Of a stretch of 64,000 nt of DNA, positions 1 through 9,100 are shown in pieces. Numbering within the stretch: position 1 is the stretch's first letter; each line of letters opens with the position of its first letter. This stretch comes from Blastocatellia bacterium (lineage in GTDB: Bacteria; Acidobacteriota; Blastocatellia; Chloracidobacteriales; Chloracidobacteriaceae). The position numbers and the translations under genes are program-made. A model generated the notes under the pieces. That model worked only from the letters and a program-made list of their open reading frames with translations, was not told where the DNA came from and did no database searches. Where the stretch lies: positions 1 through 64,000 of the forward strand of contig JAIBAN010000018.1 in assembly GCA_019695185.1 (NCBI GenBank). The letters run 5' to 3'.

Positions 1-136
1 GTTTAGTTTTCAACTCTCAACTCTCAACTCTCAATTCTCAATTAAAAAGACCCTGGACCCTGAACCCTAGACCCTAAACCCTAGACCCTGAACCCTAGAC
101 CCTGAACCCTAGACCCTGAACCCTGGCCCCCAACCC
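1..136. repeat. Heptad tandem repeat block at the left edge
   Basis: Two adjoining families of 7-base repeats fill this gap. Positions about 10-45 are copies of CAACTCT/CAATTCT, and about 51-126 are alternating CCCTGAA/CCCTAGA/CCCTAAA units. The second family is the same as the CCCTGAA arrays near 44.8, 49.3 and 55.4 kb. The block begins right after the TAG stop of the ABC ATPase gene. Only one arm is visible; if the pattern seen elsewhere holds, an inverted partner lies left of the window. No gene is seen here. Confidence 0.85.
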
Positions 137-1066
137 CTACTGCACTTCCCCTTTGGTCACGCTCATAAAGATTTCTTCGAGGTTGGCGCGTTGTTGTTTG
201 AATTCCACAATCCGGAAACCACGTTGCACCAGATGCACCAGCAAATCACAGCACATGTCCTCCGGCCCGTTGACTTCGGCGGCAATTTCGGGGCCAACCA
301 CCCGGACGGCTTCAATATTGGGCAACTGAAGGAGTTCACGGTACAAATCCTCTTGCCCCGCGAACGGTCGGATGAGAACCGTCCGTTTGGGAACCCGGCT
401 GGTTATCAGTTCCTGCATGTTTCCGGCCATCAAAATATGGCCCCGCTCAATAATCACCGCGCCGTTACACATTTCCGCCAGCTCGGTCAAAATGTGCGAG
501 CTGATGAGAATGGCTTTGCCTTGAGTGGCCAAAACCCGCACCAGTTCCCGCAATTCAATCCGGGCGCGCGGGTCCAGTCCGGCTGCCGGTTCGTCCATAA
601 TCAGAATCGGCGGGTCATGCAGTAAAGCGCGGGCCAGTGTCACTCGTTGTTTCATCCCCTTGGAAAGAGAATTCACCATTTTTTCCCGGATACCGGTCAG
701 ATTGGTAAATTCCTGAACTTCCTCCAGCACCTGCCGCCGGGCGGCTCCCCGCAATCCATAGGCACGGGCAAAAAAATCCAGATACTCCTGCACCGACATG
801 TCGCTATGACCGGGCAGCGCATCCGGCACATATCCAACCAGGTGACGGGCTTTTTCCGGTTCCTCCACCACTGACACGCCGTCCAGAAAAACGTCCCCAC
901 TGGTGGGTTCGTCCAAAGTGGCAATGATGCGCATGGTGGTGGTTTTCCCGGCTCCGTTGGGACCGACAAAACCCACGATTTGCCCGGAGGAAAAGGAAAA
1001 GGACACATCGTCCACCGCTTTGGTATTTTCAAAATGCTTTTTCAGATGAACGACTTCAAGTTTCAC
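137..1066 (-). CDS. ABC transporter ATP-binding protein
   Basis: This is a 309-residue nucleotide-binding subunit of an ABC exporter or ABC-2-type system. It would hydrolyse ATP on the cytoplasmic side for a membrane partner. Walker A GPNGAGKT is at residues 35-42, the signature LSKGMKQR at 134-141 and Walker B LIMDEP at 155-160, followed by AAGLDP. The Q-loop region reads GYVPD rather than GYVPQ, a variation common in NatA/CcmA-like proteins. The C-terminal ~90 residues are an accessory domain typical of ABC-2 drug/Na+ exporters. Its ATG overlaps the stop of the upstream gene by 4 bases (ATGA), so the two are translationally coupled. The expected permease gene is not in the window and may lie beyond the left edge. 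The family call is firm; the substrate is unknown. Confidence 0.93.
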   Translation of the reverse strand: MKLEVVHLKKHFENTKAVDDVSFSFSSGQIVGFVGPNGAGKTTTMRIIATLDEPTSGDVFLDGVSVVEEPEKARHLVGYVPDALPGHSDMSVQEYLDFFARAYGLRGAARRQVLEEVQEFTNLTGIREKMVNSLSKGMKQRVTLARALLHDPPILIMDEPAAGLDPRARIELRELVRVLATQGKAILISSHILTELAEMCNGAVIIERGHILMAGNMQELITSRVPKRTVLIRPFAGQEDLYRELLQLPNIEAVRVVGPEIAAEVNGPEDMCCDLLVHLVQRGFRIVEFKQQRANLEEIFMSVTKGEVQ

Positions 1067-2925
1067 TGGCCTTCACCTCCGACGATGCCAAAGACCACCG
1101 AACTGTTATTATGCTTGGTGATTTTGGGATTCCCTTCCTCCACAAACGGACTGTTATCCAGAATGGCCAGATAGGTGTTGGGGCGTAATACCTTGCCGGG
1201 GTCCTGTGAGCAATTCCACACCAAACCGGTCCAATCCCAGGTGTAAAGCTGGCGGAATTTGGCCGCATCTCCGTTTTCAAACAACGGGTGCATCATGTCA
1301 TAAGTGGTGGCGGGCGGGTGACTGTCAAAAATCAGGGGTGCCGGTTTTCCTGCCGGGATGTTTTTTCCATGCAGAATTTTACCGTCGGAACGGGCGTACC
1401 AGATTTCCTTGATGCCTGCTCCCAAAGCGTTGGTAATTGAGACTGTTCCATCCGCCTGCGGCTGGATGGTCAATCGTTCCCGCCGAATCTCACTTTTACG
1501 CACCAGAAAATGCGAAGGGACCCGCGCCTGGAGCCAGCCGGAATCCAGGTGCTGGTCTTCGGTCCAGTCAATCGTCCGGTTGGCCGACCCGTCCCGATAA
1601 TAATATCCGGCATAAACCTGTGGGGTTACTTCCGTTTCAGTGGAAAAATGCAGTCCTTCGCCGCGGGTCAAGGGCGAATAGTAGGCCGTCCACCCAATGG
1701 TTGCCGCCTGATGGGTCCGTTCATCCAGAATGGTCAAGGTTTCACACCGGCCAAAACTGGCAAAACCCTCGGAAAACAAGGCAACCGTCGCCACCAGCAA
1801 ACATGTCAGCAGCGACAAGGCAGGAACGGTGGCCAGGAGCAATATCCGCATTTTCTTGCGGGTCAGAATGCTGATATTGACCGGCCCAATCAACACCACA
1901 AACACCAACATGACCAAAAACAAAGTTCGCAAGGGGATTCCGAACTTCGGAACGACCGGAAATGCCTGATTGGCGTCGCCCGGATTTTTCATGGTGGTAA
2001 AAGGAGTTCCGGTCTGGAGCCACAGCCGTTCCAGTTTGGCCCATTCCGCTTCGTCCAGATCAGCGAGTGATGTGTTTGTCTGGGCAATGACCCCAAACCC
2101 AAGAAATTTCAGGGAAAATCTGCCGGATGTACCAGTAGCCTGAACCAATCCCGTCAAAGATTGGGTGCCAAAATGAATCAGTACCCCCCCGGCGGAAACA
2201 TATTGGAGCAAGGCTCCTTTGACCTGGACCGGCATGGATTCCACATCGGCATCCGTCACAACCACAGCGTCATAGCGCGAATAGCCCAGCCAATTCCCCG
2301 ACCACTCCGAAACCTGCCCCGGAACCCGAATGGCATTAAAATTGACCTTCCCATCCGAATTGGTCAAAAACTTTTGGCCAGCGGCCTCAAAATCAGGAAC
2401 ACTTGTTACCGAAGCCCCACGACTCAATAAAATCGGCGGCCCCACGGTCCGGGAATAGGAATAGGTATCGGCTCCATGCTGCACGGCTGAAAGGGACACC
2501 ATTTCATCCCGTACCTGCCCGTCAATCAGCACTCCGATACCACCGGGAAAGTCGAGTTTCAATCCTGGTTGGAAAAGACTGAAACTGACCTGGCCAAAGG
2601 GCTCCACCACAATTGAACGAGTAAGCTGCCGTAAACTGCCGTAGCGGGCATTTTCCTTGGGAAAATTGAGTGTGACCAGATGCCGCTGCGGGTCATAACT
2701 GACAATTGTGACCCGGTATTCCAGGTACCCATGCCGACTTTCCCCCGTCGGAGCGTCAATTTTTACCCCAACCGGTCCAACCAAGGTAAAATCCGAAGGG
2801 TTTTTTTTGACTGCCATTCCGGGCTTGGCTTCCGTCTGAGCCGGAACGCCCTCCCCCAGCCCCCAGCCGGCCAGCAGCAGGATTCCCAGAAAACAGTTGC
2901 GCACAAATCGAAAAGAAATGGACAT
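1063..2925 (-). CDS. Exported membrane protein with amidotransferase-like domain
   Basis: The protein has 620 residues. The N-terminus is a signal peptide (hydrophobic stretch about residues 10-26, then PAQTEAK). A large extracytoplasmic region follows. Around residues 215-260 it has a class-I glutamine-amidotransferase/ThuA-like pattern (DAVVVTDADVE, then LLQYVSAGGVLIHFG), which is usually non-catalytic in such proteins. Two strong transmembrane helices lie at about 335-355 and 362-388, followed by a second beta-rich extracytoplasmic domain. No catalytic residues are evident. Its stop overlaps the start of the ABC ATPase, and a MoxR ATPase gene lies just upstream, so it is probably an accessory part of a membrane complex served by both. 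The exact function is not recognised. Confidence 0.8.
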   Translation of the reverse strand: MSISFRFVRNCFLGILLLAGWGLGEGVPAQTEAKPGMAVKKNPSDFTLVGPVGVKIDAPTGESRHGYLEYRVTIVSYDPQRHLVTLNFPKENARYGSLRQLTRSIVVEPFGQVSFSLFQPGLKLDFPGGIGVLIDGQVRDEMVSLSAVQHGADTYSYSRTVGPPILLSRGASVTSVPDFEAAGQKFLTNSDGKVNFNAIRVPGQVSEWSGNWLGYSRYDAVVVTDADVESMPVQVKGALLQYVSAGGVLIHFGTQSLTGLVQATGTSGRFSLKFLGFGVIAQTNTSLADLDEAEWAKLERLWLQTGTPFTTMKNPGDANQAFPVVPKFGIPLRTLFLVMLVFVVLIGPVNISILTRKKMRILLLATVPALSLLTCLLVATVALFSEGFASFGRCETLTILDERTHQAATIGWTAYYSPLTRGEGLHFSTETEVTPQVYAGYYYRDGSANRTIDWTEDQHLDSGWLQARVPSHFLVRKSEIRRERLTIQPQADGTVSITNALGAGIKEIWYARSDGKILHGKNIPAGKPAPLIFDSHPPATTYDMMHPLFENGDAAKFRQLYTWDWTGLVWNCSQDPGKVLRPNTYLAILDNSPFVEEGNPKITKHNNSSVVFGIVGGEGQ

Positions 2926-3016
2926 GGTGAATCAGGAAAAAATCAGGCAGACCTTCTGACACTGCGGTTCCCCGCCGGGAATAAAAACAGGCTCAGTCCT
3001 TCGTCCTGTTTTTAGC

Positions 3017-4048
3017 CTAGGCAGGCTGGGTAATTTTCACGTCCGAGGGCAGTTTGACCCCGGTTTCCTCAAGTTTCCCAAGCAAATTGCGAATTAAACC
3101 CGAAGTCGTGATTTGGTCAAATTTCGCTTTGTAATTCAAAATCATGCGATGGTTGAGCACCGGTTCGGCCACCATTTTCACATCTTCAAACCCAACTGTG
3201 GGCCGACCCGCGAGCAGCGCCACGGCCCGCGCACTTTCGGCAATGGCAATGGCTGCGCGGGGTGAAGCGCCATAGGCCACATAGGCCCGTATGTCATCAG
3301 GAGATTCGTCGTGCAACGGATGCGTGGCAGCCACCAGGCGCGCAATATAACGGGACACCGGTTTGGGCAGGAAAATCCGGTCCAGCATGGCAAAAACACT
3401 CGAAAGGTTCTCGGCACTCATGGTCCAGGAAGGAACCGGAGGAGCCCCTCGCCGCCGGGTCGAGATAATGCCGTCCAGCACATCAACATCTACATTCGTG
3501 ACATTCAATTTGAACAAAAAGCGGTCAAGCTGGGCTTCGGGCAACGGGTAGGTGCCTTCCAACTCAATCGGATTCTGCGAAGCCAGCACAAAAAACGGGT
3601 CAGGCAGCATCCGGGTGGTTCCCAACAAGGTCACCGACTGTTCCTGCATGGCTTCCAACAAGGCGGATTGGGTTTTCGGTGAGGCGCGGTTGATTTCGTC
3701 CGCCAGCAGAATATTGGTAAAGACCGGGCCTGGATGAAACACCATATCGCGGCCTCCGGCCTCGTTCTCCTGAAGGATATGCGCCCCCACAATGTCGCTC
3801 GGCATGAGGTCGGGCGTAAACTGAACCCGCTTGAATTCCAGACTGAGCAGTTGCCCCAAAGCCTTGACCAGAGCGGTTTTTCCCACCCCCGGAAGGCCCT
3901 CCAGCAAAATATGCCCACGGCTCAAAATGCCGACCAGAACCAACCGGTGGAGGTCGGTTCGGCCCAGTAAAATTTTGTCCAATTGCTCCAGTGCCTGGCT
4001 GGCCAGTTGCACTGCCGGTTTGAGTTCTTCAGGTGTGGGAAGATTCAT
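3017..4048 (-). CDS. MoxR-family AAA+ ATPase
   Basis: This 343-residue AAA+ ATPase is of the MoxR type (AAA_3 plus AAA lid). Walker A GLPGVGKT is at 51-58. The Walker B region ILLADEINRA is at 113-122, and the sensor region FVLASQNPIE follows. MoxR proteins act as chaperone-like ATPases that mature or assemble partner proteins, often VWA-domain proteins and membrane complexes, and commonly sit with DUF58, VWA and transmembrane genes. Here the partners are a coiled-coil membrane protein upstream (4223-5614) and the amidotransferase-like membrane protein downstream. No DUF58 gene is seen in the window. The start ATG at 4048 follows a gap filled with heptad repeats, so the gene may not be in one transcript with its upstream neighbour. 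Confidence 0.93.
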   Translation of the reverse strand: MNLPTPEELKPAVQLASQALEQLDKILLGRTDLHRLVLVGILSRGHILLEGLPGVGKTALVKALGQLLSLEFKRVQFTPDLMPSDIVGAHILQENEAGGRDMVFHPGPVFTNILLADEINRASPKTQSALLEAMQEQSVTLLGTTRMLPDPFFVLASQNPIELEGTYPLPEAQLDRFLFKLNVTNVDVDVLDGIISTRRRGAPPVPSWTMSAENLSSVFAMLDRIFLPKPVSRYIARLVAATHPLHDESPDDIRAYVAYGASPRAAIAIAESARAVALLAGRPTVGFEDVKMVAEPVLNHRMILNYKAKFDQITTSGLIRNLLGKLEETGVKLPSDVKITQPA

Positions 4049-4060
4049 AATAAAAGTAAT

Positions 4061-4200
4061 GAGGACTGAGGACTGAGGACTGAGGATAAATCCAGAGCCG
4101 GGAAACAGTTTCGGTCCATATGTGTCTGTCGCATGTCCAAAGTGGTGTTATTCAAGAACCGGCAGAAACTCAGTCCTCAGTCCTCAGTCCTCAGTCCTGG
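4061..4200. repeat. Inverted GGACTGA heptad repeats between tandem genes
   Basis: Positions 4061-4086 carry about 3.7 copies of GAGGACT. Positions 4169-4198 carry about four copies of its reverse complement (AGTCCTC), and one more copy lies near 4210. Next to the arms, AAATCCAG (4088-4095) and CTGGATTT (4197-4204) are also complementary. The ~80 bases between would loop out. The whole 4049-4222 gap, between the coiled-coil gene and the MoxR gene, holds only this element. It could form a long hairpin in RNA. Confidence 0.85.
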
Positions 4201-4222
4201 ATTTGTTCTCAGTCCTCTTGTT

Positions 4223-5614
4223 TTATTGTCTTTCAAAGTACCGTTTCACGGCTCCCCGATGTTTGGGGAGAATGGTCTGTTGAAAAGCCGAACCGTTTCC
4301 AGCCTGGGTGCCGGAAAGTGCGCCCGGACGCGCTGTGTTACCCTTTTCGATTTGGGGCGCGCTGTTGGTAACTGCAATGGTCTGGCTGTTTTTGAGGTCG
4401 GAACCGGCTCCGGAAGACAGCGTTTTTTCCTTGAATTTGGCCCCTTCTTCGGATGATGCGTCACCATAATTGAGCTTCGCATCCCCCCTGCCGCGTGAGG
4501 TTCCGCCCGTTCCATAGGCATCCATCAATTCCCCGACGGAGCCGCTCCCTTTATTCTCCTTGATGAAAGCCGCCAAACCGGCTCCGTTGCACTGTCCGGC
4601 CTTTTCACATTGCTTGAGGGTTTTGGGGTCAATCAAACCTGCTTTTTGCAGCTTGTCCATCTGTTTGAGAATATCCTGTTTGCTGCCTTTGAGGGCTTTG
4701 GCCAGTTCAGCCAGTTGTTCTTTTGAGAGTTTTCCGGATTTCAGGGCTTCCTTTAAGGCTTCGGACAGTTCCTTGTTCAGGGCTTCCGCTCCTTTGCCTG
4801 ATTGGCCCATGATTTGTTGGGCCAGTTTGGCCAGTTCCTGCGTTGCCTCATTCATGGTCTGCTCGTCAAGCTGATTGTTTTCAGCAGCCAATCCTTCGGC
4901 CAAGGTTTGGGCCTTGGCCATCTCCTCGGTTTTGGCAACACTGTTTTCCGCCGCCTGTTTGGCATTGTTGGTGACTGTTTCCTGAATCCGGTCAAGAGCC
5001 TCCCAACTTTTTTGCGGGTCTTTCCCTTCCGCCTGCTGCTGCACTTTCTGCAAGGCTTCGACCAGTGAGGCGGTTTTCTTCTGGTCAAGCAAGTCTTCTT
5101 CTTTGAGGGTTTCTATTTTCTGTTCGAGCTTTTCGACTTCCTTGCCGATTTCCAGCTTTTGGTTGGCCCGCACGGTTTCAGCCGGAATCGGGACGAGAAA
5201 AGCAGCGGTCAGAAAAATGGCGGCTACTGCCAGACTGGTCCAGGATTTCCGCCCATCCCATGCCACGACCGGCAGGGTGAGGCGGCTGGCTTTGCCGTTC
5301 CAGGCTCCGACGGGTTCGCTTTCGCCAGCCATGACCAAACCGCCGGCCTGGTTCTCCTTATCAAGGATTGCCAGCAATTCCCGCCGCCCCGGAATCTGGC
5401 GGCGGGAATCAAACCAGGCGGCCAAAACAAACCCCAGAAACCCCAACATCCCCCATGCCAGCCGTTTGGCGTCGGTTCCCACAAAGGTGCGGGCCGCAAT
5501 CACCCCTACCCCCAGACCAAACGACCATAAAGCACAATACCAGACGGCTGTGCGCATCCAGAAAACCAACACCAGGCGACGTTCGAACTGTTTCACAAGC
5601 GATTCGATGGACAT
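4223..5614 (-). CDS. Coiled-coil membrane protein of a MoxR cluster
   Basis: The protein has 463 residues from the preferred ATG at 5614 (MSIESLVKQFERR). The open frame extends upstream to 5677, but that extension looks non-coding. Hydrophobic segments lie at about residues 15-40, 52-66 and 124-142, giving a short membrane-anchored N-terminal part. Residues about 150-330 are highly charged and Glu/Lys/Gln-rich, an extended coiled coil. The C-terminal 100 residues are Gly/Ser/Asn-rich and probably disordered. It resembles the large coiled-coil membrane proteins often found in MoxR/BatA-type clusters, but no named family is certain. It is the most upstream gene of the minus-strand cluster and would be transcribed first. 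Confidence 0.75.
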   Translation of the reverse strand: MSIESLVKQFERRLVLVFWMRTAVWYCALWSFGLGVGVIAARTFVGTDAKRLAWGMLGFLGFVLAAWFDSRRQIPGRRELLAILDKENQAGGLVMAGESEPVGAWNGKASRLTLPVVAWDGRKSWTSLAVAAIFLTAAFLVPIPAETVRANQKLEIGKEVEKLEQKIETLKEEDLLDQKKTASLVEALQKVQQQAEGKDPQKSWEALDRIQETVTNNAKQAAENSVAKTEEMAKAQTLAEGLAAENNQLDEQTMNEATQELAKLAQQIMGQSGKGAEALNKELSEALKEALKSGKLSKEQLAELAKALKGSKQDILKQMDKLQKAGLIDPKTLKQCEKAGQCNGAGLAAFIKENKGSGSVGELMDAYGTGGTSRGRGDAKLNYGDASSEEGAKFKEKTLSSGAGSDLKNSQTIAVTNSAPQIEKGNTARPGALSGTQAGNGSAFQQTILPKHRGAVKRYFERQ

Positions 5615-6149
5615 AATTTCGGTGGGGGCTGGCCAGCAAGATGAGGTTGCAATTTTCGAAACAATACCAGATAGCACAGCAATCGAAAACGCTTGCCTGA
5701 CAATTCAGGCAATCCGGCCTGCGGCCTGCAAAAGTGCAGTAACAATCCGGCTTCGTTGGTGTAACAAGGTCTGGTTAGTTTCGGTGGATTCAGTGTTGCT
5801 CACTGACGCAAACCAGAGGAAGAAGGTTCCGCGAAAGCAGCTTTTTTTCAGCCTGAAGTTTGGTTTTTTGGTTTTCCGCCTTGAGGTTTTAGTGCTTGAA
5901 GAGTAGTTTTCCGGTTCACAAGTCAAAACGGTTTTTCAGGATGAACGGGCAAGGGGTGTGGTAACCACCGCGACATTTCCCCAACAATTCTTCTGACGGA
6001 ATCTTCCTTAATCACTGAACGCTTCAACAAATCACGGGAACCGTGCCTTTTTGCCTTCAGGCCCATTTCTCATGCGGATGGTGCTGTGTGCTGCGGCATC
6101 GTTGCCTTTCCATCAACAAAAAAACCTTCGCGCCAACACAAGGGGGTAT
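5615..6149. promoter_or_regulatory. Divergent intergenic region with an inverted repeat
   Basis: This 535-bp gap separates a minus-strand gene (start 5614) from a plus-strand gene (start 6150), so it must hold two promoters. The one clear element is a perfect inverted repeat at 5693-5712: TTGCCTGA, a 4-base spacer CAAT, and TCAGGCAA. It is sized like a dimeric repressor site and lies about 90 bp upstream of the minus-strand start. Reading frames run into it from both sides, but none has a convincing start or domain. No confident -10/-35 pair was identified. Confidence 0.45.
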
Positions 6150-9100
6150 ATGCACTTGAAACCTAGTCTATCGAAACGTCTCGGAGTTGGAACACTTGTT
6201 TCACTCATCCTGCTCGGCTCGGTCTTTTTTGGCCTTGATTTCAAAAAGAAATGGACCACTGCCCGTGCCGACAGCACCGCCCAAGTCGTGCCTTTTACAC
6301 AAAACTGGACCACCACAACGCTTATTACAGCCAATGATAACTGGAGCGGCGTGCCGGGGATTGAAGGCTTTTTAGGTCAGGACATCACCACAGCCACCGG
6401 TGCTGACCCGCAAACATTGCTTACCACCAGCGCACTGGGCAGCGACCTGGATGTGATAGCCAACCAAGCCAATCCGAATACCAATACCGCTGGCGGGGTC
6501 GGGGAATTTGACGGGATTGCCAATCCGACTATTGCCCTGCAAGGTTCGGGAACTGCCGATGCCCCTTATGTGATTTTTTATCTGAATACCACGGGTCAAT
6601 CGAGTATCAATGTGGCCTATAACTTGCGGGATATTGACGGCTCGGCTGACAACGCCATTCAACCGGTGGCCTTGCAGTACCGGGTGGGAAATACCGGAAA
6701 TTTCACCAACGTACCGGCTGGCTTTGTGGCTGACGCCACCACCGGTCCCAGTCTGGCCACGCTGGTTACACCGGTCAGCGCCACTCTGCCGCCCGCCTGT
6801 GACAACCAGGCCCTGGTGCAAGTGCGGGTCATTACCGCCAATGCCGTCGGCAGCGACGAATGGGTGGGTGTGGATGACATCAGTATCACTGCCGGAGGCG
6901 GCGGCGGCATGCCGGGTCTGACCGTTACCGATGTGACCCAGGCCGAAGGAAATGCCGGAACCACCACGTTTAATTTTATGGTCAACCTGTCCTCCCCGGC
7001 AGGTGTGGGAGGGGTCACCTTCAACATCGCCACAGCGGACGGCACGGCCACCACGGCCAATAATGACTATATGGGGCAGACCTTAAACGGTCAGACGATT
7101 GCCCAGGGAAATTCAAGTTTCCAGTTCAGTGTGACGGTCAACGGGGATACCACACCCGAACCGAATGAAACGTTTTTCGTCAATGTGACCTCGGTCACCG
7201 GAGCCACCGTGATAGACGGTCAGGGCGTTGGCACCATCAACAACGACGACGTGGTCATCACCAGCATCAACGCCATTCAAGGCCCTGGCTCCACCTCGCC
7301 ATTTGCCAACCAAATGGTAGTGACGACAGGGGTCGTGACAGGGCTGCGGAGCAACGGCTATTACATCCAAAATCCGGATGCCAACATTGACAGCGACCCG
7401 AATACCTCGGAAGGCATTTTCGTTTTCACCGGCAACCCGGTTCCGGCAGCAGCAGCGATTGGAAATCTGGTCCAGGTGAGCGGGATGGTGATTGAATTCC
7501 GGAGCACCTCGGCACCAACCAACGGGCCGACCCTGACTGAATTCAGCAACGGACCGACCACCACGTTACTTTCCACAGGGAACGCGATTCCGACCGCCAC
7601 CACCATCACAGCGGCGGATACCAACCCCAATGGTGCGTTCGAACAACTTGAGAAATTCGAAGGCATGCGCCTGCGCATCAACTCGTTGACGGTCTGTGCC
7701 CCAACCGATGGGTTCAAAACCGAAACTGCCGCCACCTCCACCTCCAGCGGCGTCTTTTGGGGTGTGGTTACCGGTGTGGCGCGGCCCTTCCGGGAAACCG
7801 GGATTGAGTTTCCCAAAGGCGTCCCAGTGGGCGGTGGCGTGACCATTCCGCCGGTCCCGCAGTTTGACGGAAATCCCGAAAAAATCCGGTTTGATGATGG
7901 TCAGCCGGGCTCAGCCACCCTGGATGTGACCACCGGAGCGGTCATTACCAACCTGGTGGGCGTGTTGGATCCAGGCGGTTTCCCGAATTACACCTTTTAT
8001 CCGGAAGCAGCCACAACCCCGGTGGTCACGGGTAATGTGACCTTCACTCCGACGCCAGTGCCGGGAGCGACCGAGTTGACCGTGGCTTCATTTAACCTGG
8101 AACGGTTTTACGACAACATTGACGACGCCGGCGGTGACGTGGTGCTGACCACCACCGCGTTCAACAATCGTCTGAACAAAGCCTCGCTGGCCATCCGCAA
8201 TGTGATTCGCACGCCGGATGTGGTGGGCGTCATTGAAATGGAAGACCTCAAAACCCTTCAGGCACTGGCCACCAAAATCAATAACGATGCCGTGGCAGCC
8301 AGCCAGCCGAACCCGATGTACACTGCCTTTTTGGTCGAAGGTAATGACGTGGGCCTGATTGACGTTGGGTTCCTGGTCAAATCAAGCCGGATTAATGTGG
8401 TGGATGTCACCCAGTTCGGCAAAACCGATACCTACATCAACCCCAACAACGGTGCGGCTGAAACCCTGAATGACCGGCCCCCGTTGGTTTTGCGGGCAAC
8501 GGTTCCCACCGCAGGCAACTTTGCCTTTACGGTGATTGTCAACCACCTGCGGTCCCTCAACGGAGTGGATGACGATACTCCGGATGGAACCGGCACTGCT
8601 GGTACCCGGGTGCGGGCCAAGCGTCGCGCCCAGGCTGAATTCCTGGCCAATTTGATTCAGGCCCGGCAATTGGCCGACCCCACTGAGCGGATTATTTCGG
8701 TGGGCGACTACAATGCCTTCCAGTTCAACGACGGTCTGGGTGATTCGATGGGAACCATCAAAGGAACCCCGACACCCGCCAACATGGTCGTTGCGGCGAG
8801 CCCTGATTTGGTCAACCCGGACCTCGTCAATCTGGTGGAAACCGAACCGTCCAACGAACGCTATTCCTTTGTGTTTGATGGAAATGCCCAGGTGCTGGAC
8901 CATGCCCTGATTACCTCAAATCTGATGTCGCGGCTGGTACGGTTCAATCATGGACGGGTCAACGGCGACTTCCCGGAAGTGTACCGCAGTGACGCCATGC
9001 GCCCCGAACGGGTTTCCGACCACGATCCGTTGGTGGTCACCCTTGAAACCAACCAATCCCCTGCAATTTCAGCGCAGGGCGTTTCGGTCAGCCAGGGTGG

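Noticed and set aside
1-136. CCCTAAA/CCCTGAA repeats at the left end look like a linear-replicon telomere
   Set aside because: The same heptads occur at internal gene junctions (44.8, 49.2, 55.3 kb), so they are dispersed intergenic repeats; the window edge is arbitrary.
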